A stretch of DNA of 64,000 bases. It comes from Noviherbaspirillum cavernae (GTDB taxonomy: Bacteria > Pseudomonadota > Gammaproteobacteria > Burkholderiales > Burkholderiaceae_D). A program made the position numbers and the translations under genes. Below are positions 44,237 through 53,723 of this stretch, piece after piece. Under the pieces are notes generated by a model. The model saw only the letters and a list, made by a program, of their open reading frames with translations. It ran no database searches and was not told where the DNA came from. Location: contig NZ_QYUN01000002.1 in the NCBI RefSeq assembly GCF_003590875.1, positions 1 to 64,000 on the forward strand, in the 5' to 3' direction. The stretch's first letter is position 1. Each line of letters starts with the position of its first letter.

Positions 44237-46105
44237 ATGAATAACGTGAGTGCCACGATTGCATCCACCAATGTAATTGAACAGCAGCGACAATCCGGCT
44301 TGCGATGGATTGCCCTCGCGGTTCCGGTCGTGGCGTCGTTTGCCGCGCTGGTCTGGATCCTGGCGCGGATGCGCCACGGGTTCGACTTCACCGACGAGAG
44401 CTTTTATCTCATCTGGATATCCAGTCCGTGGTCGTTCGATATCTCCGCAACGCAGTTCGGGTTTGTCTATCATCCTTTGTATCGCCTGGTTGGCGGCGAC
44501 ATTGCGCTGCTCCGGCAAGCGAATGCCTTGATCACCTGTGCGCTTGCGTGGGGCTTGCTCGTCGTTTTCTTCCGCACAGCGGCAAGACAGCTCTCCCTTG
44601 CGGAAGGGATGGCAATATCCGCGGCACTTTCCCTGAGCAGTCTGCTGTCTCTCGTCACTTGGCTGCCCACCCCCAGCTATAACAGTCTCGCGCTTCAAGC
44701 GCTGCTCGTTGCGGCGATCGGTATTCTGCTGACGGGTCGGGAATCCGTTCGCGCCAGTGTGATCGGGTATGTGCTGATTGGTGTCGCTGGCTGGCTGACC
44801 TTCATGGCCAAACCGACATCCGCAGCCATGTTGGGTGTCGTTGTGCCGTGTTACCTGCTGTTGGCGCGCAAGCTCAACTTCCGGCGCTTGCTGATATCCG
44901 TGGCGACTGCGGTTGTTCTGTGGTGCAGTTCCGCAGCCCTCATCGATGGGTCGCTGCATGGATTCATCGCCCGCTTAACCAATGCCATCGAACTGTACAA
45001 AATGGTCGGTGCGGGGCACACCGCTTCGCAGATTTTCCGGCTGGGGGAATTCGCTCTCACCGAAAACGAAAAAGTTCTTCTGAAAACCGGCATTGTCATT
45101 GTCTTCCTGCCTTCCTTCCTGCTGTTGCTGCGCAACGAAAAAGCCCGGCTGATCGGCGCGGCAATGGCATTGATGTCGTTCCTCGCCAGTATCGGAATGG
45201 TCTTTGGCATGTTTGAAGATATGGCAGACATCATCCCGCCCTCCTCGTTCCAAGGGTTGCTCATAGCTTCAGTCCCTTTTGGCGTGGTCTTGATCTCGCT
45301 GGTGAAATTGCCGAAGGAGTCATTTGTTAAAATGACACAAGGCAACTTTTCCCTCGGACTATGCTTTCTGCTGCTTCCCTACGTGTACGCGTTCGGGAGC
45401 AACAACAATTACTGGTACGCGAGTGCAGGAGCGGGATTGTTCTGGATATTGGCGGGGGTGGTGCGGCTGGCGCCGGCACTTCCTCGGCAGGCGGCCGCGC
45501 GAATCCTGCTTTCGATCGCGGCTGGCGCGCAATTGATCACGCTGCTGCTCGTGAATGCAGGCATGGAGCATCCGTATCGCCAGCCGCAAGCGCTGCGCCT
45601 GAGTCAGGAACTGGTACGGATGGGAGTGCAGGAATCGCCATTGTTGCTGTCGCCAATCGCCGCGCAATATGTCCGCCAACTCAAGCACACTGCGCAAGAG
45701 TCGGGGTTCGTGCGTGGAGAACCGGTCATTGATTTGACCGGCCACGCGCCGGGCGCAGTATTTGCGCTTGGCGGCCGGGCTATCGGGCAACCGTGGCTGG
45801 TCGGTGGGTACAAGGGAAGTGAAGGATTTGTCAAGGCTTCCCTTGATCGGGCCTCATGTGACGATATTGCCAAGGCATGGATTCTGATAGAGCCCGCAGG
45901 AAGTCGTGCATTGTCGCCCTTGCTGATGGAGCGATACGGGATTCATGTTGCGCAGAATTACAGGGCGGTCGGAAGTTTTGTTTCGCCCGAGCCTGTTCCT
46001 GCCGTACTTGCCAGACCGGACCTCAAGCAGTACCTGTTGAAACCGGTGCATTCACCTGAGCGTGCCAGAATCGCATGCGAACAAATGCGAGTCCGGCCAT
46101 CGTAA
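44237..46105 (+). CDS. Multi-pass membrane protein, GT-C glycosyltransferase-like
   Basis: A 622-residue inner-membrane protein with about 11-12 hydrophobic segments. After the first segment the loop reads RMRHGFDFTDESFYLIW, an acidic motif in the first periplasmic loop like that of GT-C enzymes, which use lipid-linked sugars. The last 150 residues are soluble and presumably periplasmic. I do not recognise a named family. In context it could transfer a polyprenyl-phosphate sugar onto a glycan, as ArnT does onto lipid A. It follows the rfbD scar after a gap of 147 bases and precedes the transketolase pair. Confidence 0.65.
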   Translation: MNNVSATIASTNVIEQQRQSGLRWIALAVPVVASFAALVWILARMRHGFDFTDESFYLIWISSPWSFDISATQFGFVYHPLYRLVGGDIALLRQANALITCALAWGLLVVFFRTAARQLSLAEGMAISAALSLSSLLSLVTWLPTPSYNSLALQALLVAAIGILLTGRESVRASVIGYVLIGVAGWLTFMAKPTSAAMLGVVVPCYLLLARKLNFRRLLISVATAVVLWCSSAALIDGSLHGFIARLTNAIELYKMVGAGHTASQIFRLGEFALTENEKVLLKTGIVIVFLPSFLLLLRNEKARLIGAAMALMSFLASIGMVFGMFEDMADIIPPSSFQGLLIASVPFGVVLISLVKLPKESFVKMTQGNFSLGLCFLLLPYVYAFGSNNNYWYASAGAGLFWILAGVVRLAPALPRQAAARILLSIAAGAQLITLLLVNAGMEHPYRQPQALRLSQELVRMGVQESPLLLSPIAAQYVRQLKHTAQESGFVRGEPVIDLTGHAPGAVFALGGRAIGQPWLVGGYKGSEGFVKASLDRASCDDIAKAWILIEPAGSRALSPLLMERYGIHVAQNYRAVGSFVSPEPVPAVLARPDLKQYLLKPVHSPERARIACEQMRVRPS

Positions 46106-46147
46106 GCACAAGCCGGGCGGCACATTGAACACGGAACAGATAATTTC

Positions 46148-46939
46148 ATGAACAACACCGGCAACCTGCGGCAGATTGCCCTGAAGGCGCGCAAGAGGCT
46201 TCTGGATATGCATTACCGCGCCAAGGCGGGGCATCTGGGCGGCAACCTTTCGTGCCTTGACGCCTTGATCACCCTTCACCATGCAGTGATGCAGCCCGAC
46301 GATCGTTTCGTGCTCTCAAAAGGACATGCGGCCGGTGCGCTGTATGTAACACTTTGGAGCCAAGGCAAGTTGCGTGATGAGGCACTGGATAGTTTTTGTC
46401 TGGACAACACGACGCTGCCCGGGCATCCATCCGGTCCCGGCATACCCGGCCTGATGTTTTCGACAGGGAGTCTCGGGCACGGCCCCTCGCTGTCCGCCGG
46501 GCTCGCAATGGCTGCGCGCCACAAGGGCGATGGGCGGCGGATTTATTGTCTGTGCTCGGATGGTGAATGGCAGGAAGGAGCATGCTGGGAAGCCTTGATC
46601 TTTGCCGCACACCAACGCCTCGATAACCTGACTATCCTCATTGATCAGAATGGCTTGCAAGGTTTCGGGACAACCTTGGAGGTGATCTCATGCAACGATC
46701 TCGCGCCGCGCCTGGCCGCATTCGGAGCGACGGTGAAGATGGCAGACGGTCATGATCACTCCTCCATTCTCGAGGCAGTTTCCGCAGGTGAAAAAGACAA
46801 GCCCCTGATCGTGATTCTGGACACAGTCAAAGGCCGCGGCCTGCATTACGAAAACCGGCTTGAGTCGCATTATCTGCCTCTGAGCGAGGATGCTTATACC
46901 GAGGCGTGCGCCAAAATAAACGCAGAATTATTATCATGA
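46148..46939 (+). CDS. Transketolase-like protein, N-terminal subunit
   Basis: A 263-residue protein with the thiamine-diphosphate-binding Pyr/PP half of transketolase: KAGHLGGNLSCLDALITLHH, LSKGHAAGALYVTLW, PGHPSGPGIPG, and the ThDP/metal motif SDGEWQEGACWEAL...IDQNG. It needs the next gene for a complete active site. Split transketolases of this type in sugar clusters usually serve specialised sugar synthesis rather than the pentose pathway. The two genes overlap by four bases, so equal amounts are made. Confidence 0.9.
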   Translation: MNNTGNLRQIALKARKRLLDMHYRAKAGHLGGNLSCLDALITLHHAVMQPDDRFVLSKGHAAGALYVTLWSQGKLRDEALDSFCLDNTTLPGHPSGPGIPGLMFSTGSLGHGPSLSAGLAMAARHKGDGRRIYCLCSDGEWQEGACWEALIFAAHQRLDNLTILIDQNGLQGFGTTLEVISCNDLAPRLAAFGATVKMADGHDHSSILEAVSAGEKDKPLIVILDTVKGRGLHYENRLESHYLPLSEDAYTEACAKINAELLS

Positions 46940-47835
46940 GAAATGCTTTTGCCTCTGCGGTCATCGAACGATGTGCTGATCCAGACCATTTTTTCCTTAC
47001 GGGTGATCTGGGCTTCATGGCCCTTGAAAACGTCAGGGCCGCGCTCGGGCCGCGCTTTGTCAATGCCGGAGTTGCCGAACAAAACATGATCGGTGTCGCT
47101 GCGGGCTTGGCGCGCGAGGGCTTCAAGGTATTTGCCTATAGCATCGCGCCTTTTTGCTACGCGCGGCCATTCGAGCAGATACGCAATGACATATGCTTGG
47201 GGCGATTGCCGGTTTGTCTGGTCGGTAACGGCGGAGGCTATGCCTATGGTTATATGGGGCCGACCCATCATGCACTGGAGGATTGCGCCGCCATGACCGC
47301 GCTCGGTGTTCGCGTGCTGGCACCGGCCTTCGATGACGATATCCCCGCCATGCTGGCCTCGTTCGAAGGTCCGACCTATCTGCGTCTCGGCTATGACTGC
47401 CGTCCGCAAGGCGCCGCCCTTGATGCATATGCGCCATGGCGGCTCGTCCTGCCGGGGCAAAACGGCATTCTCGCCGCCTTGGGGCCCTTGGCCGGCGTGG
47501 CTTGGCGTGCGCTCGGCCAGCTAGATCCTTCTGTGCGGCCTGCTGTATGGGCCGTGACGGAGCTGCCGCTTCCCTCCATTCCGGACGAGGTGCTGTCGGC
47601 GATTGACGAAGACTTGCCCGTCATCGTCATCGAAGAGCATCTTGCCGCGGGCGGGCTCGGCATGCAGTTGGCGCATGCGCTCGCGCTGCGGGGAAAATCG
47701 ATGCGCCGATTTGTGCATCATCATGCCATTGGATATCCCAGAGAACGCTTTGGGTCGCAGGCGTTCCACCGCTCGTTGAGCGGTTTGGATGAGCAAGCCA
47801 TTCTTGCTCTGATCAACGACAAGGTGATTGGCTGA
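46936..47835 (+). CDS. Transketolase-like protein, C-terminal subunit
   Basis: A 299-residue partner containing the pyrimidine-binding and C-terminal domains: TGDLGFMALENVRAALG, FVNAGVAEQNMIGVAAGLA with the catalytic ThDP glutamate, and GPTHHALEDCAAMTALG. The start MRNAFASAVIE overlaps the previous stop (ATGA). Together the pair would move a two-carbon ketol unit; from position the acceptor may be a nucleotide-linked keto sugar, which is inference. Confidence 0.9.
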   Translation: MRNAFASAVIERCADPDHFFLTGDLGFMALENVRAALGPRFVNAGVAEQNMIGVAAGLAREGFKVFAYSIAPFCYARPFEQIRNDICLGRLPVCLVGNGGGYAYGYMGPTHHALEDCAAMTALGVRVLAPAFDDDIPAMLASFEGPTYLRLGYDCRPQGAALDAYAPWRLVLPGQNGILAALGPLAGVAWRALGQLDPSVRPAVWAVTELPLPSIPDEVLSAIDEDLPVIVIEEHLAAGGLGMQLAHALALRGKSMRRFVHHHAIGYPRERFGSQAFHRSLSGLDEQAILALINDKVIG

Positions 47836-47837
47836 TT

Positions 47838-49817
47838 ATGCTTGCCGCAAAAATACGCGCCCTGTCCGGCCCCATTCTGGTGATCGGAGCCAGCGGATTT
47901 GTAGGAGCCAATCTGCTTCGCGCCTTGATACGCGAACGTGATGATGTGGTAGGAACGATATTCTCCGGGGATTCCTGGCGGCTGCAGGATATCCCGGCGG
48001 CGAATCTCGCCTTCCTCAACCTTCAGGACCGGAGCAGCGTGCGCAGCGTGCTGAACAGGCTTGCTCCGAAAACGATTTTTGATTGCTCGTCGTTTGGTGC
48101 GTATTCCTTTGAACAGGACTTCGAGCGCATTCATTCGACCAATTACCTGAGTTTCATCCACTTGCTGGAGTTTGTATCGGGGCTAGACTTGCACGCGTAT
48201 GTGCATGCAGGAAGCTCATCCGAATATGGCATGAATGCCTCAGCCCCCGGCGAGGATGCGCCGCTTGTTCCGAATAGCCACTACGCGGTCAGCAAGGCGG
48301 CCGCGAGCCATGCGATTTCCTATTACGGGAAAGTACGCGGCCTGCCGGTGGTGAATCTCCGTCTGTATTCGGTCTACGGGCCTTACGAGGACACCTCGCG
48401 GCTGGTGCCGGTGGTTTGCGAACATGCGATTCGCGGACAGCTTCCGCCATTTGTGCGGCCCGAGGTTTCACGCGATTTTGTTTATTCCGACGATGTCGTT
48501 GAAGCCTTTATCGATGCGGCGTCGAGAATGCGGCCGGAAATCGCCGGCGAGTCGTTCAATATCGGCAGCGGCGTCCAGACGACACTGCAGTCATTTGCGG
48601 AATTGGCGCAACGCATATTTCATGTTGATGCACCGCTTCAATTCGACCCTGGCGTCGGGCGTCCCTGGGATGTCGACGCGTGGTACGCGCAACCGGAAAA
48701 AGCGGCTCGCCTGCTGGGCTGGCAAGCCCGCACCTCGCTGGAAGAGGGGTTGATCAAGTCCCGCGATTGGTGGGGGGATTATCTGCGGCACGCAGATTTT
48801 GCGAGTCTGACCAAGAAGGGGCAGGCGCGCAAGGACAAGAATTCGATCTCCGCCATCGTCGCCTGTTACAAGGATGCGGAGGCGATTCCCATCATGCACG
48901 AGAGATTGGTGGCGGTGTTCACCAGACTCGGTGTGGACTATGAAATCATTTTTGTGAACGACAACTCGCCTGACAATTCCGCGGAAGTCATACGAGACAT
49001 CTCCGCCACGAATCCGCATGTCATCGGCATTTCCCACTCCCGCAATTTCGGCTCGCAGGCAGCGTTCCGCAGCGGCATGGAGTTGTCGAGCAAGGAGGCG
49101 TGTGTCCTGCTGGATGGGGATTTGCAGGACCCGCCGGAATTGATCGAGGAATTTTTCCAGCAATGGCGCTCGGGTGCGGATGTGGTGTACGGACGGCGCG
49201 TCAAGCGCGAAATGCCGGTATGGCTCGAGGCATGCTACCGCGCGTTTTATCGCATATTTGCGGCAATGAGCGAAGTGTCCATCCCGAGAGATGCAGGCGA
49301 TTTTTCCCTGCTGGACCGCTCGGTGGTGCATTGGATACTGCAATGCCAGGAGCGCGACGCGTTTCTCCGCGGGCTGCGTGCCTATGTCGGCTTCAATCAG
49401 GTCGGTGTTGATTACGTTCGCCCGGAGCGCATGTTCGGTGTCAGCACGAACAACTGGTTGAAAAACATTGGCTGGGCGAAGAAAGCCATATTCTCCTTCT
49501 CGCGCATGCCCCTGCACTTGCTGACCGCGTTTGGCGGACTGGCCTTTGCCGGAACTTCGCTATTGGCGATCATGAGCATCGTTATTCGTTTTGCATCGCC
49601 TGAATCCGTGCCGAAGGGCATCACTTTTCTCTCGCTGCTGGTCATGTTCTTCGGTTCCATCACCGTTCTCGGCCTGGGGTTGCTCGGCGAATACATTGGA
49701 AAGATTCTGGAGGAAACCAAGGCAAGACCTGCTTTCATCAGAAAGAACATCATTTTGCATGGTCAGGTGAAATCCGCCGAAATTCAATCGAAGGGCAGCG
49801 GAGGCGCGCTTGTTTAA
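47838..49817 (+). CDS. Fusion: NAD-dependent sugar epimerase/dehydratase + GT2 glycosyltransferase with membrane anchor
   Basis: A 659-residue two-enzyme protein. Residues about 10-315 are an extended SDR: GASGFVGANLLRAL, SSSEYGMNASAPGE, and YAVSKAAAS giving the tyrosine-lysine pair. They end in the usual LLGWQARTSLEEGL. Residues about 330-560 are a GT2 domain: SAIVACYKDAEAIPIM, VNDNSPDNS and DGDLQDPPELI with its metal-binding aspartates. Two hydrophobic segments follow (FGGLAFAGTSLLAIMSIVIR and FLSLLVMFFGSITVLGLGLL). GT2 plus two C-terminal segments is the pattern of ArnC, GtrB and DPM-like enzymes that load undecaprenyl phosphate. The two parts are normally separate genes. Confidence 0.88.
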   Translation: MLAAKIRALSGPILVIGASGFVGANLLRALIRERDDVVGTIFSGDSWRLQDIPAANLAFLNLQDRSSVRSVLNRLAPKTIFDCSSFGAYSFEQDFERIHSTNYLSFIHLLEFVSGLDLHAYVHAGSSSEYGMNASAPGEDAPLVPNSHYAVSKAAASHAISYYGKVRGLPVVNLRLYSVYGPYEDTSRLVPVVCEHAIRGQLPPFVRPEVSRDFVYSDDVVEAFIDAASRMRPEIAGESFNIGSGVQTTLQSFAELAQRIFHVDAPLQFDPGVGRPWDVDAWYAQPEKAARLLGWQARTSLEEGLIKSRDWWGDYLRHADFASLTKKGQARKDKNSISAIVACYKDAEAIPIMHERLVAVFTRLGVDYEIIFVNDNSPDNSAEVIRDISATNPHVIGISHSRNFGSQAAFRSGMELSSKEACVLLDGDLQDPPELIEEFFQQWRSGADVVYGRRVKREMPVWLEACYRAFYRIFAAMSEVSIPRDAGDFSLLDRSVVHWILQCQERDAFLRGLRAYVGFNQVGVDYVRPERMFGVSTNNWLKNIGWAKKAIFSFSRMPLHLLTAFGGLAFAGTSLLAIMSIVIRFASPESVPKGITFLSLLVMFFGSITVLGLGLLGEYIGKILEETKARPAFIRKNIILHGQVKSAEIQSKGSGGALV

Positions 49818-50733
49818 TCAGCATCATCTCGAAAGAGCGTGTCCGGCCTGCGGTGCGACCGCGAGTTCGAAATTTGCGGACGAACGGCTGGATCCCGGCA
49901 AGATGAACGACTTCACGTATGCATCGCGCAAGCAACCGGAATTCATGTGTCTGCGACTTGTGCGATGCGCACAGTGCGATCTGGTATATGCGCCATCGCC
50001 ACCGGACACCTCTTTTCTCACCAGCGCTTATGCTGATGCCGCCTACGATTCGGCAGAGGAGGCGAAATGCGCGGCGGCAAGCTATGCAAAGGCATTGGAG
50101 CCATATGTGGAACATTTGCGCAGCCGCACTGCCGCCGTCGATGTCGGGGCCGGGAACGGCGCGTTGCTTGGCTGGCTGCGCCAGCTCGGTTTTGCGCAAG
50201 TGGTGGGCATCGAGCCATCCAGAGCTGCAATCGATGCGGCGTCGGACGATGTGCGCGGACTGTTGCGCGAAGGCATGTTTTCCCCAGAAATGTTGAAGGA
50301 TGTCACACCTTCGCTGATTTGCTCTTTCATGACGCTGGAGCATCTGGCCGACCCGGGCGTATTCGTGAAAACCGCGTTCGAGCTGCTGGAGCCGGGCGGC
50401 ATGATTGCCGTTGTCGTCCACAATTGGCAAGGCGTGTTGAACCGGAGTCTGGGGCTGCGTTCCCCCATCATCGATGTCGAGCATCTGCAGCTATACAATC
50501 CGAAGTCGGTGATCGCCCTATTGAAGGGAGCCGGTTTCGAGGCGGTTGATGTATGCCCCATCAGCAACTCATACCCGATGCGCTATTGGCTGCGCTTGAC
50601 GCCGTTGCCGGGCACGATGAAAGCCGCGATGGGACGTCTTCTTGAAAGATCCGCTCTCGCCGATTTGAAAATCCCCCTAAGGGTTGGAAACATTCTGGCC
50701 GTAGGAACAAAACCATCCATGGAGTCTGCATGA
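49810..50733 (+). CDS. Class I SAM-dependent methyltransferase with N-terminal zinc ribbon
   Basis: A 307-residue protein. The N-terminus carries CPACG and CAQCD, a probable zinc ribbon, so the start must lie before it: a TTG with GGAGG five bases upstream, overlapping the previous stop. The Rossmann core has VDVGAGNGALLGWLRQLG, GIEPS and LICSFMTLEHLADPGVFV, as in Methyltransf_23-type enzymes. Such genes in polysaccharide clusters usually methylate sugars or sugar precursors. The overlap with neighbours shows it is part of the same unit. Confidence 0.82.
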   Translation: MFNQHHLERACPACGATASSKFADERLDPGKMNDFTYASRKQPEFMCLRLVRCAQCDLVYAPSPPDTSFLTSAYADAAYDSAEEAKCAAASYAKALEPYVEHLRSRTAAVDVGAGNGALLGWLRQLGFAQVVGIEPSRAAIDAASDDVRGLLREGMFSPEMLKDVTPSLICSFMTLEHLADPGVFVKTAFELLEPGGMIAVVVHNWQGVLNRSLGLRSPIIDVEHLQLYNPKSVIALLKGAGFEAVDVCPISNSYPMRYWLRLTPLPGTMKAAMGRLLERSALADLKIPLRVGNILAVGTKPSMESA

Positions 50734-51473
50734 ATGCACCGTTAAAGACCGTCAAGAGCAATGTCAGCCGTTTTGACGAAGATGTGCGCCGTACCGGGTC
50801 TTATGCGTATACGGCGGAGAAGCTGTCTTCGCGTTACGCGAATGATCGCATTAGTGAAAGCATTGCCGCTGTTTACCCCTTCGCATCCAAACGTGTCCTT
50901 GATCTCGGTTGCGGCGACGGCACCTATACGATGGAATTCCCGGCATTGGGCGTGCGCGAAATACTGGGGATTGATCCGGCCAAAGTCGCGGTCGAGTCGG
51001 CGAACAGGAAGGCAGCTGAAGCGGGTCTCGACAGCCAGGTCCGATTCAAGGTCGGCAATATTTACGAGCCCGAGACGCTGTTGGAAGATGGCCGGTTCGA
51101 TTGCGTCGTGCTGCGCGGTGTGCTCCATCATTTGCCCGATCCTGCCAAGGCGATACAGTGCGCCGCATCGTTGGCCGACACGATCATCATCCTGGAGCCG
51201 AATGGCTGCAATCCTGTGCTGAAACTGCTCGAGCGCTTCTCACGTTACCACGTGGAGCACGAAGAGCAATCCTTTTTGCCGGGAACAATCAGCTCATGGC
51301 TGGGCGCTGCCAAATTCCGTGTCCAGACCATGCATCATCTGAACCTGGTGCCAATGTTCTGCCCGGATTGGATGGCGCGACTGTGCAAAAGCGTCGAACC
51401 CGTGGTGGAAAAAGTACCTCTCCTGCGCCAAATCGCTTGCGGTCAATGCATCATCCTCGCGACGAAAGCGTGA
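50730..51473 (+). CDS. Class I SAM-dependent methyltransferase
   Basis: A 247-residue methyltransferase with motif I VLDLGCGDGTYTMEF, then GIDPAKVAVESA, and motif IV-like DCVVLRGVLHHLPDP. There is no zinc ribbon. The C-terminal third is variable and may bind the acceptor. It overlaps the previous gene by ATGA and the next by a shared base in TGATG. The acceptor is unknown. Confidence 0.82.
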   Translation: MNAPLKTVKSNVSRFDEDVRRTGSYAYTAEKLSSRYANDRISESIAAVYPFASKRVLDLGCGDGTYTMEFPALGVREILGIDPAKVAVESANRKAAEAGLDSQVRFKVGNIYEPETLLEDGRFDCVVLRGVLHHLPDPAKAIQCAASLADTIIILEPNGCNPVLKLLERFSRYHVEHEEQSFLPGTISSWLGAAKFRVQTMHHLNLVPMFCPDWMARLCKSVEPVVEKVPLLRQIACGQCIILATKA

Positions 51474-51883
51474 TGCGTGGTGATGTGAATCCTGGTGACA
51501 AGAGAGGGGCGCAGATTTCGGTCGCGTTCGCCTGGGTCATGGTTGCAGGTATGGTGGTGTCAACCACCTTGGCGCAAATCCTCTTCAAGAGCGCGGCCAA
51601 TCATTCGCTGCACCTGACAGGTCAGATCGGCAAGTGGATGCTGAATCCGTGGGTCTGGATGGCGCTGCTGGCAAATGCGTTTTCCCTTGTCTTCTGGATG
51701 CTGGCGCTGAAGCGATTGCCGCTCTCCGTGGCCTATCCCTGGACGGCGCTGGTGTACTTGCTGACACCCATCGCGAGCGCCCTAGTTTTCCGCGATTCGC
51801 TCAGTGTCGGGTACGTCGGTGGCATGTTATGCATTCTCGCCGGGATATTCTTCACCACTTATTCCGTAAAACGAGCCGCATGA
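51473..51883 (+). CDS. SMR/EmrE-like transporter subunit, first of a pair
   Basis: A 136-residue inner-membrane protein with four hydrophobic segments of the EmrE/DMT type: WVMVAGMVVSTTLAQILFKS, WVWMALLANAFSLVFWMLAL, then LPLSVAYPWTALVYLLTPIA and GGMLCILAGIFFTTYSVKR. A polar N-terminal extension of about 20 residues precedes them. With the next gene it forms a heteromeric pair, like ArnE/ArnF, the flippase for undecaprenyl-phosphate aminoarabinose. The context with a polyprenyl-loading GT2 supports a flippase role over drug efflux. Confidence 0.78.
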   Translation: MRGDVNPGDKRGAQISVAFAWVMVAGMVVSTTLAQILFKSAANHSLHLTGQIGKWMLNPWVWMALLANAFSLVFWMLALKRLPLSVAYPWTALVYLLTPIASALVFRDSLSVGYVGGMLCILAGIFFTTYSVKRAA

Positions 51884-52206
51884 CATTTCTGGAATTCTCC
51901 CTTTGCGTGATCGCCGTGCTTGGCAGCAGTGCGTCGCAATTGTGCCTGAAGGCCGCCTCGCACAGACTTCCCGCGCCACGCGCTTTATGGACGCTCGGAA
52001 CAGGAGCAGCATTGATGCTGTTTTCCATCTTCGTGGCGATGCTGGTGCTCCGAACCCTGCAACTGTCGCAGCTGGTCCCGTTCGCGGCCGGTGCATACGT
52101 GCTCGTGCCCGCAGGAGGAAGGATATTCTTCGGCGAGGACATCCCTCATTACTTCTGGATCGGCGTTGGTCTGATCATGACGGGAATCATCCTGACCTTG
52201 TTCTGA
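51880..52206 (+). CDS. SMR/EmrE-like transporter subunit, second of a pair
   Basis: A 108-residue protein with four hydrophobic segments (FSLCVIAVLGSSASQLCLKA, TGAALMLFSIFVAMLVLRTL, VPFAAGAYVLVPAGGRIFF, FWIGVGLIMTGIILTLF). It overlaps the first subunit by ATGA. The QLCLKAAS segment matches the Q-x-x-x-K-x-x pattern of ArnE/F-like subunits. No glutamate is seen in its first segment, which is against classical EmrE-type multidrug transport. Confidence 0.78.
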   Translation: MTFLEFSLCVIAVLGSSASQLCLKAASHRLPAPRALWTLGTGAALMLFSIFVAMLVLRTLQLSQLVPFAAGAYVLVPAGGRIFFGEDIPHYFWIGVGLIMTGIILTLF

Positions 52207-52379
52207 CTCTGGCAATCGGGATTGCAAATTTAAAAATAACATTGCATTGAAAGCGCAGCAAATCCAACATTCTCGAGGGGGTTTCTTTCAAAACCAAATA
52301 AATCCCTCTCAAATTCATGGTGACCAATAGCAAGCAATGTAAAATAAATGCCTTTCTTTCGCGCATTTTCATTACAAAA

Positions 52380-53705
52380 ATGAATGAACTTCAAGCTGGC
52401 CATCTCACACGGCTTATATCCAAGCTCAATCAAAAAAACGCGGTCATCGGCATTGTCGGCTTGGGGTATGTCGGCCTGCCGTTGATGCTGCGGTATGTCG
52501 ATGTCGGATTCCGGGTGCTTGGAATTGACATCGATTCGGATAAGGTCAGCCGCCTGAATGCCGGTCAAAGTTACATCGAGCATATTTCGGCTGACTCTAT
52601 TGCGGCTGCCAAGTCGAAAGGTTTTGAAGCTACCACCGATTTTGCGCGCGCCGCCGAGGCCGACGCGCTGATTATCTGCGTCCCCACGCCTTTGAATGCC
52701 TATCGCGAGCCGGATCTGAGCTTTGTGCTCAACACAACCGATGCGTTGGTGCCGCATATGCGTGCCGGACAAATCATGTCGCTGGAAAGCACCACATATC
52801 CAGGCACCACCGATGAGGAACTCAAGCCGCGCCTGGAGTCCCGCGGATTCAGGGTTGGCGAGGATGTGTTTCTCGTGTTCTCGCCGGAGCGCGAGGATCC
52901 GGGCAATCCGAACTTCGAAACGCGCACCATTCCGAAAGTGTGCGGCGGCACCACCTCAGCCTGCCAGGAGGCGGGCATTGCGCTCTACAGCCCGGCAATC
53001 GACAAGGTCGTTCCGGTAAGTTCGACGCGCGCAGCCGAATTGACCAAGCTGCTCGAGAACATTCACCGCGCCGTCAATATCGGCCTGGTCAATGAGATGA
53101 AGATTATTGCCGACAGAATGGATATCGATATTCATGAAGTCATTCGCGCAGCGGCCACCAAACCATTCGGCTTCACGCCGTATTATCCCGGTCCGGGATT
53201 GGGCGGCCACTGCATTCCCATTGACCCGTTCTACCTCACATGGAAAGCGCGCGAGTACGGCTTGCATACACGCTTCATCGAACTGGCCGGCGAGATCAAT
53301 AGCGACATGCCGCATTGGGTCATCAGCAAGGTTGCCGATGCGTTGAACGAGCGTGCGCGTTCCATCAAGGGCAGCAAGGTCCTGGTGCTGGGCATTGCCT
53401 ATAAAAAGGACGTTGATGACATGCGCGAGTCGCCATCGGTCGAATTGATGGAAATTCTTCGTGACAAGGGTGCCGAGATCGCCTATTCCGATCCGCACGT
53501 TCCCGTATTCCCGAAGATGCGCGAGCATCATTTTGATCTCAAGAGCGTACCGCTCACTGCTGAATCGCTTGCGTCGTATGACGTTGTGCTCTTGGCGACA
53601 AACCACAAGGCATTCGATTACGAGTTGATTCAGCGGCACGCGAAGTTGATCGTTGATACGCGCGGCGTATATCTCAATCACCTGCCAAACGTCGTCAAAG
53701 CTTAA
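52380..53705 (+). CDS. wbpA: UDP-N-acetylglucosamine 6-dehydrogenase (WbpA-like)
   Basis: A nucleotide-sugar dehydrogenase that oxidises C6 of UDP-GlcNAc to the uronic acid, the first step toward UDP-2,3-diacetamido uronic acids. The 441 residues contain the NAD-binding [23 protein letters not shown], the catalytic cysteine in [14 protein letters not shown], and the C-terminal [17 protein letters not shown]. The start MNELQAG is chosen by family length; an ATG 63 bases upstream is also in frame and neither has a clear ribosome site. The 173-base gap before it is the largest break in the cluster after the GT-C gene and may hold an internal promoter. Confidence 0.93.
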   Translation: MNELQAGHLTRLISKLNQKNAVIGIVGLGYVGLPLMLRYVDVGFRVLGIDIDSDKVSRLNAGQSYIEHISADSIAAAKSKGFEATTDFARAAEADALIICVPTPLNAYREPDLSFVLNTTDALVPHMRAGQIMSLESTTYPGTTDEELKPRLESRGFRVGEDVFLVFSPEREDPGNPNFETRTIPKVCGGTTSACQEAGIALYSPAIDKVVPVSSTRAAELTKLLENIHRAVNIGLVNEMKIIADRMDIDIHEVIRAAATKPFGFTPYYPGPGLGGHCIPIDPFYLTWKAREYGLHTRFIELAGEINSDMPHWVISKVADALNERARSIKGSKVLVLGIAYKKDVDDMRESPSVELMEILRDKGAEIAYSDPHVPVFPKMREHHFDLKSVPLTAESLASYDVVLLATNHKAFDYELIQRHAKLIVDTRGVYLNHLPNVVKA

Positions 53706-53723
53706 ATACGGAAAGATTCATTC

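Noticed and set aside
51473..52206. Multidrug efflux as the role of the SMR pair
   Set aside because: Four-base overlaps with sugar methyltransferase genes and a polyprenyl-loading GT2 nearby favour an ArnE/F-like flippase; no drug-resistance context.
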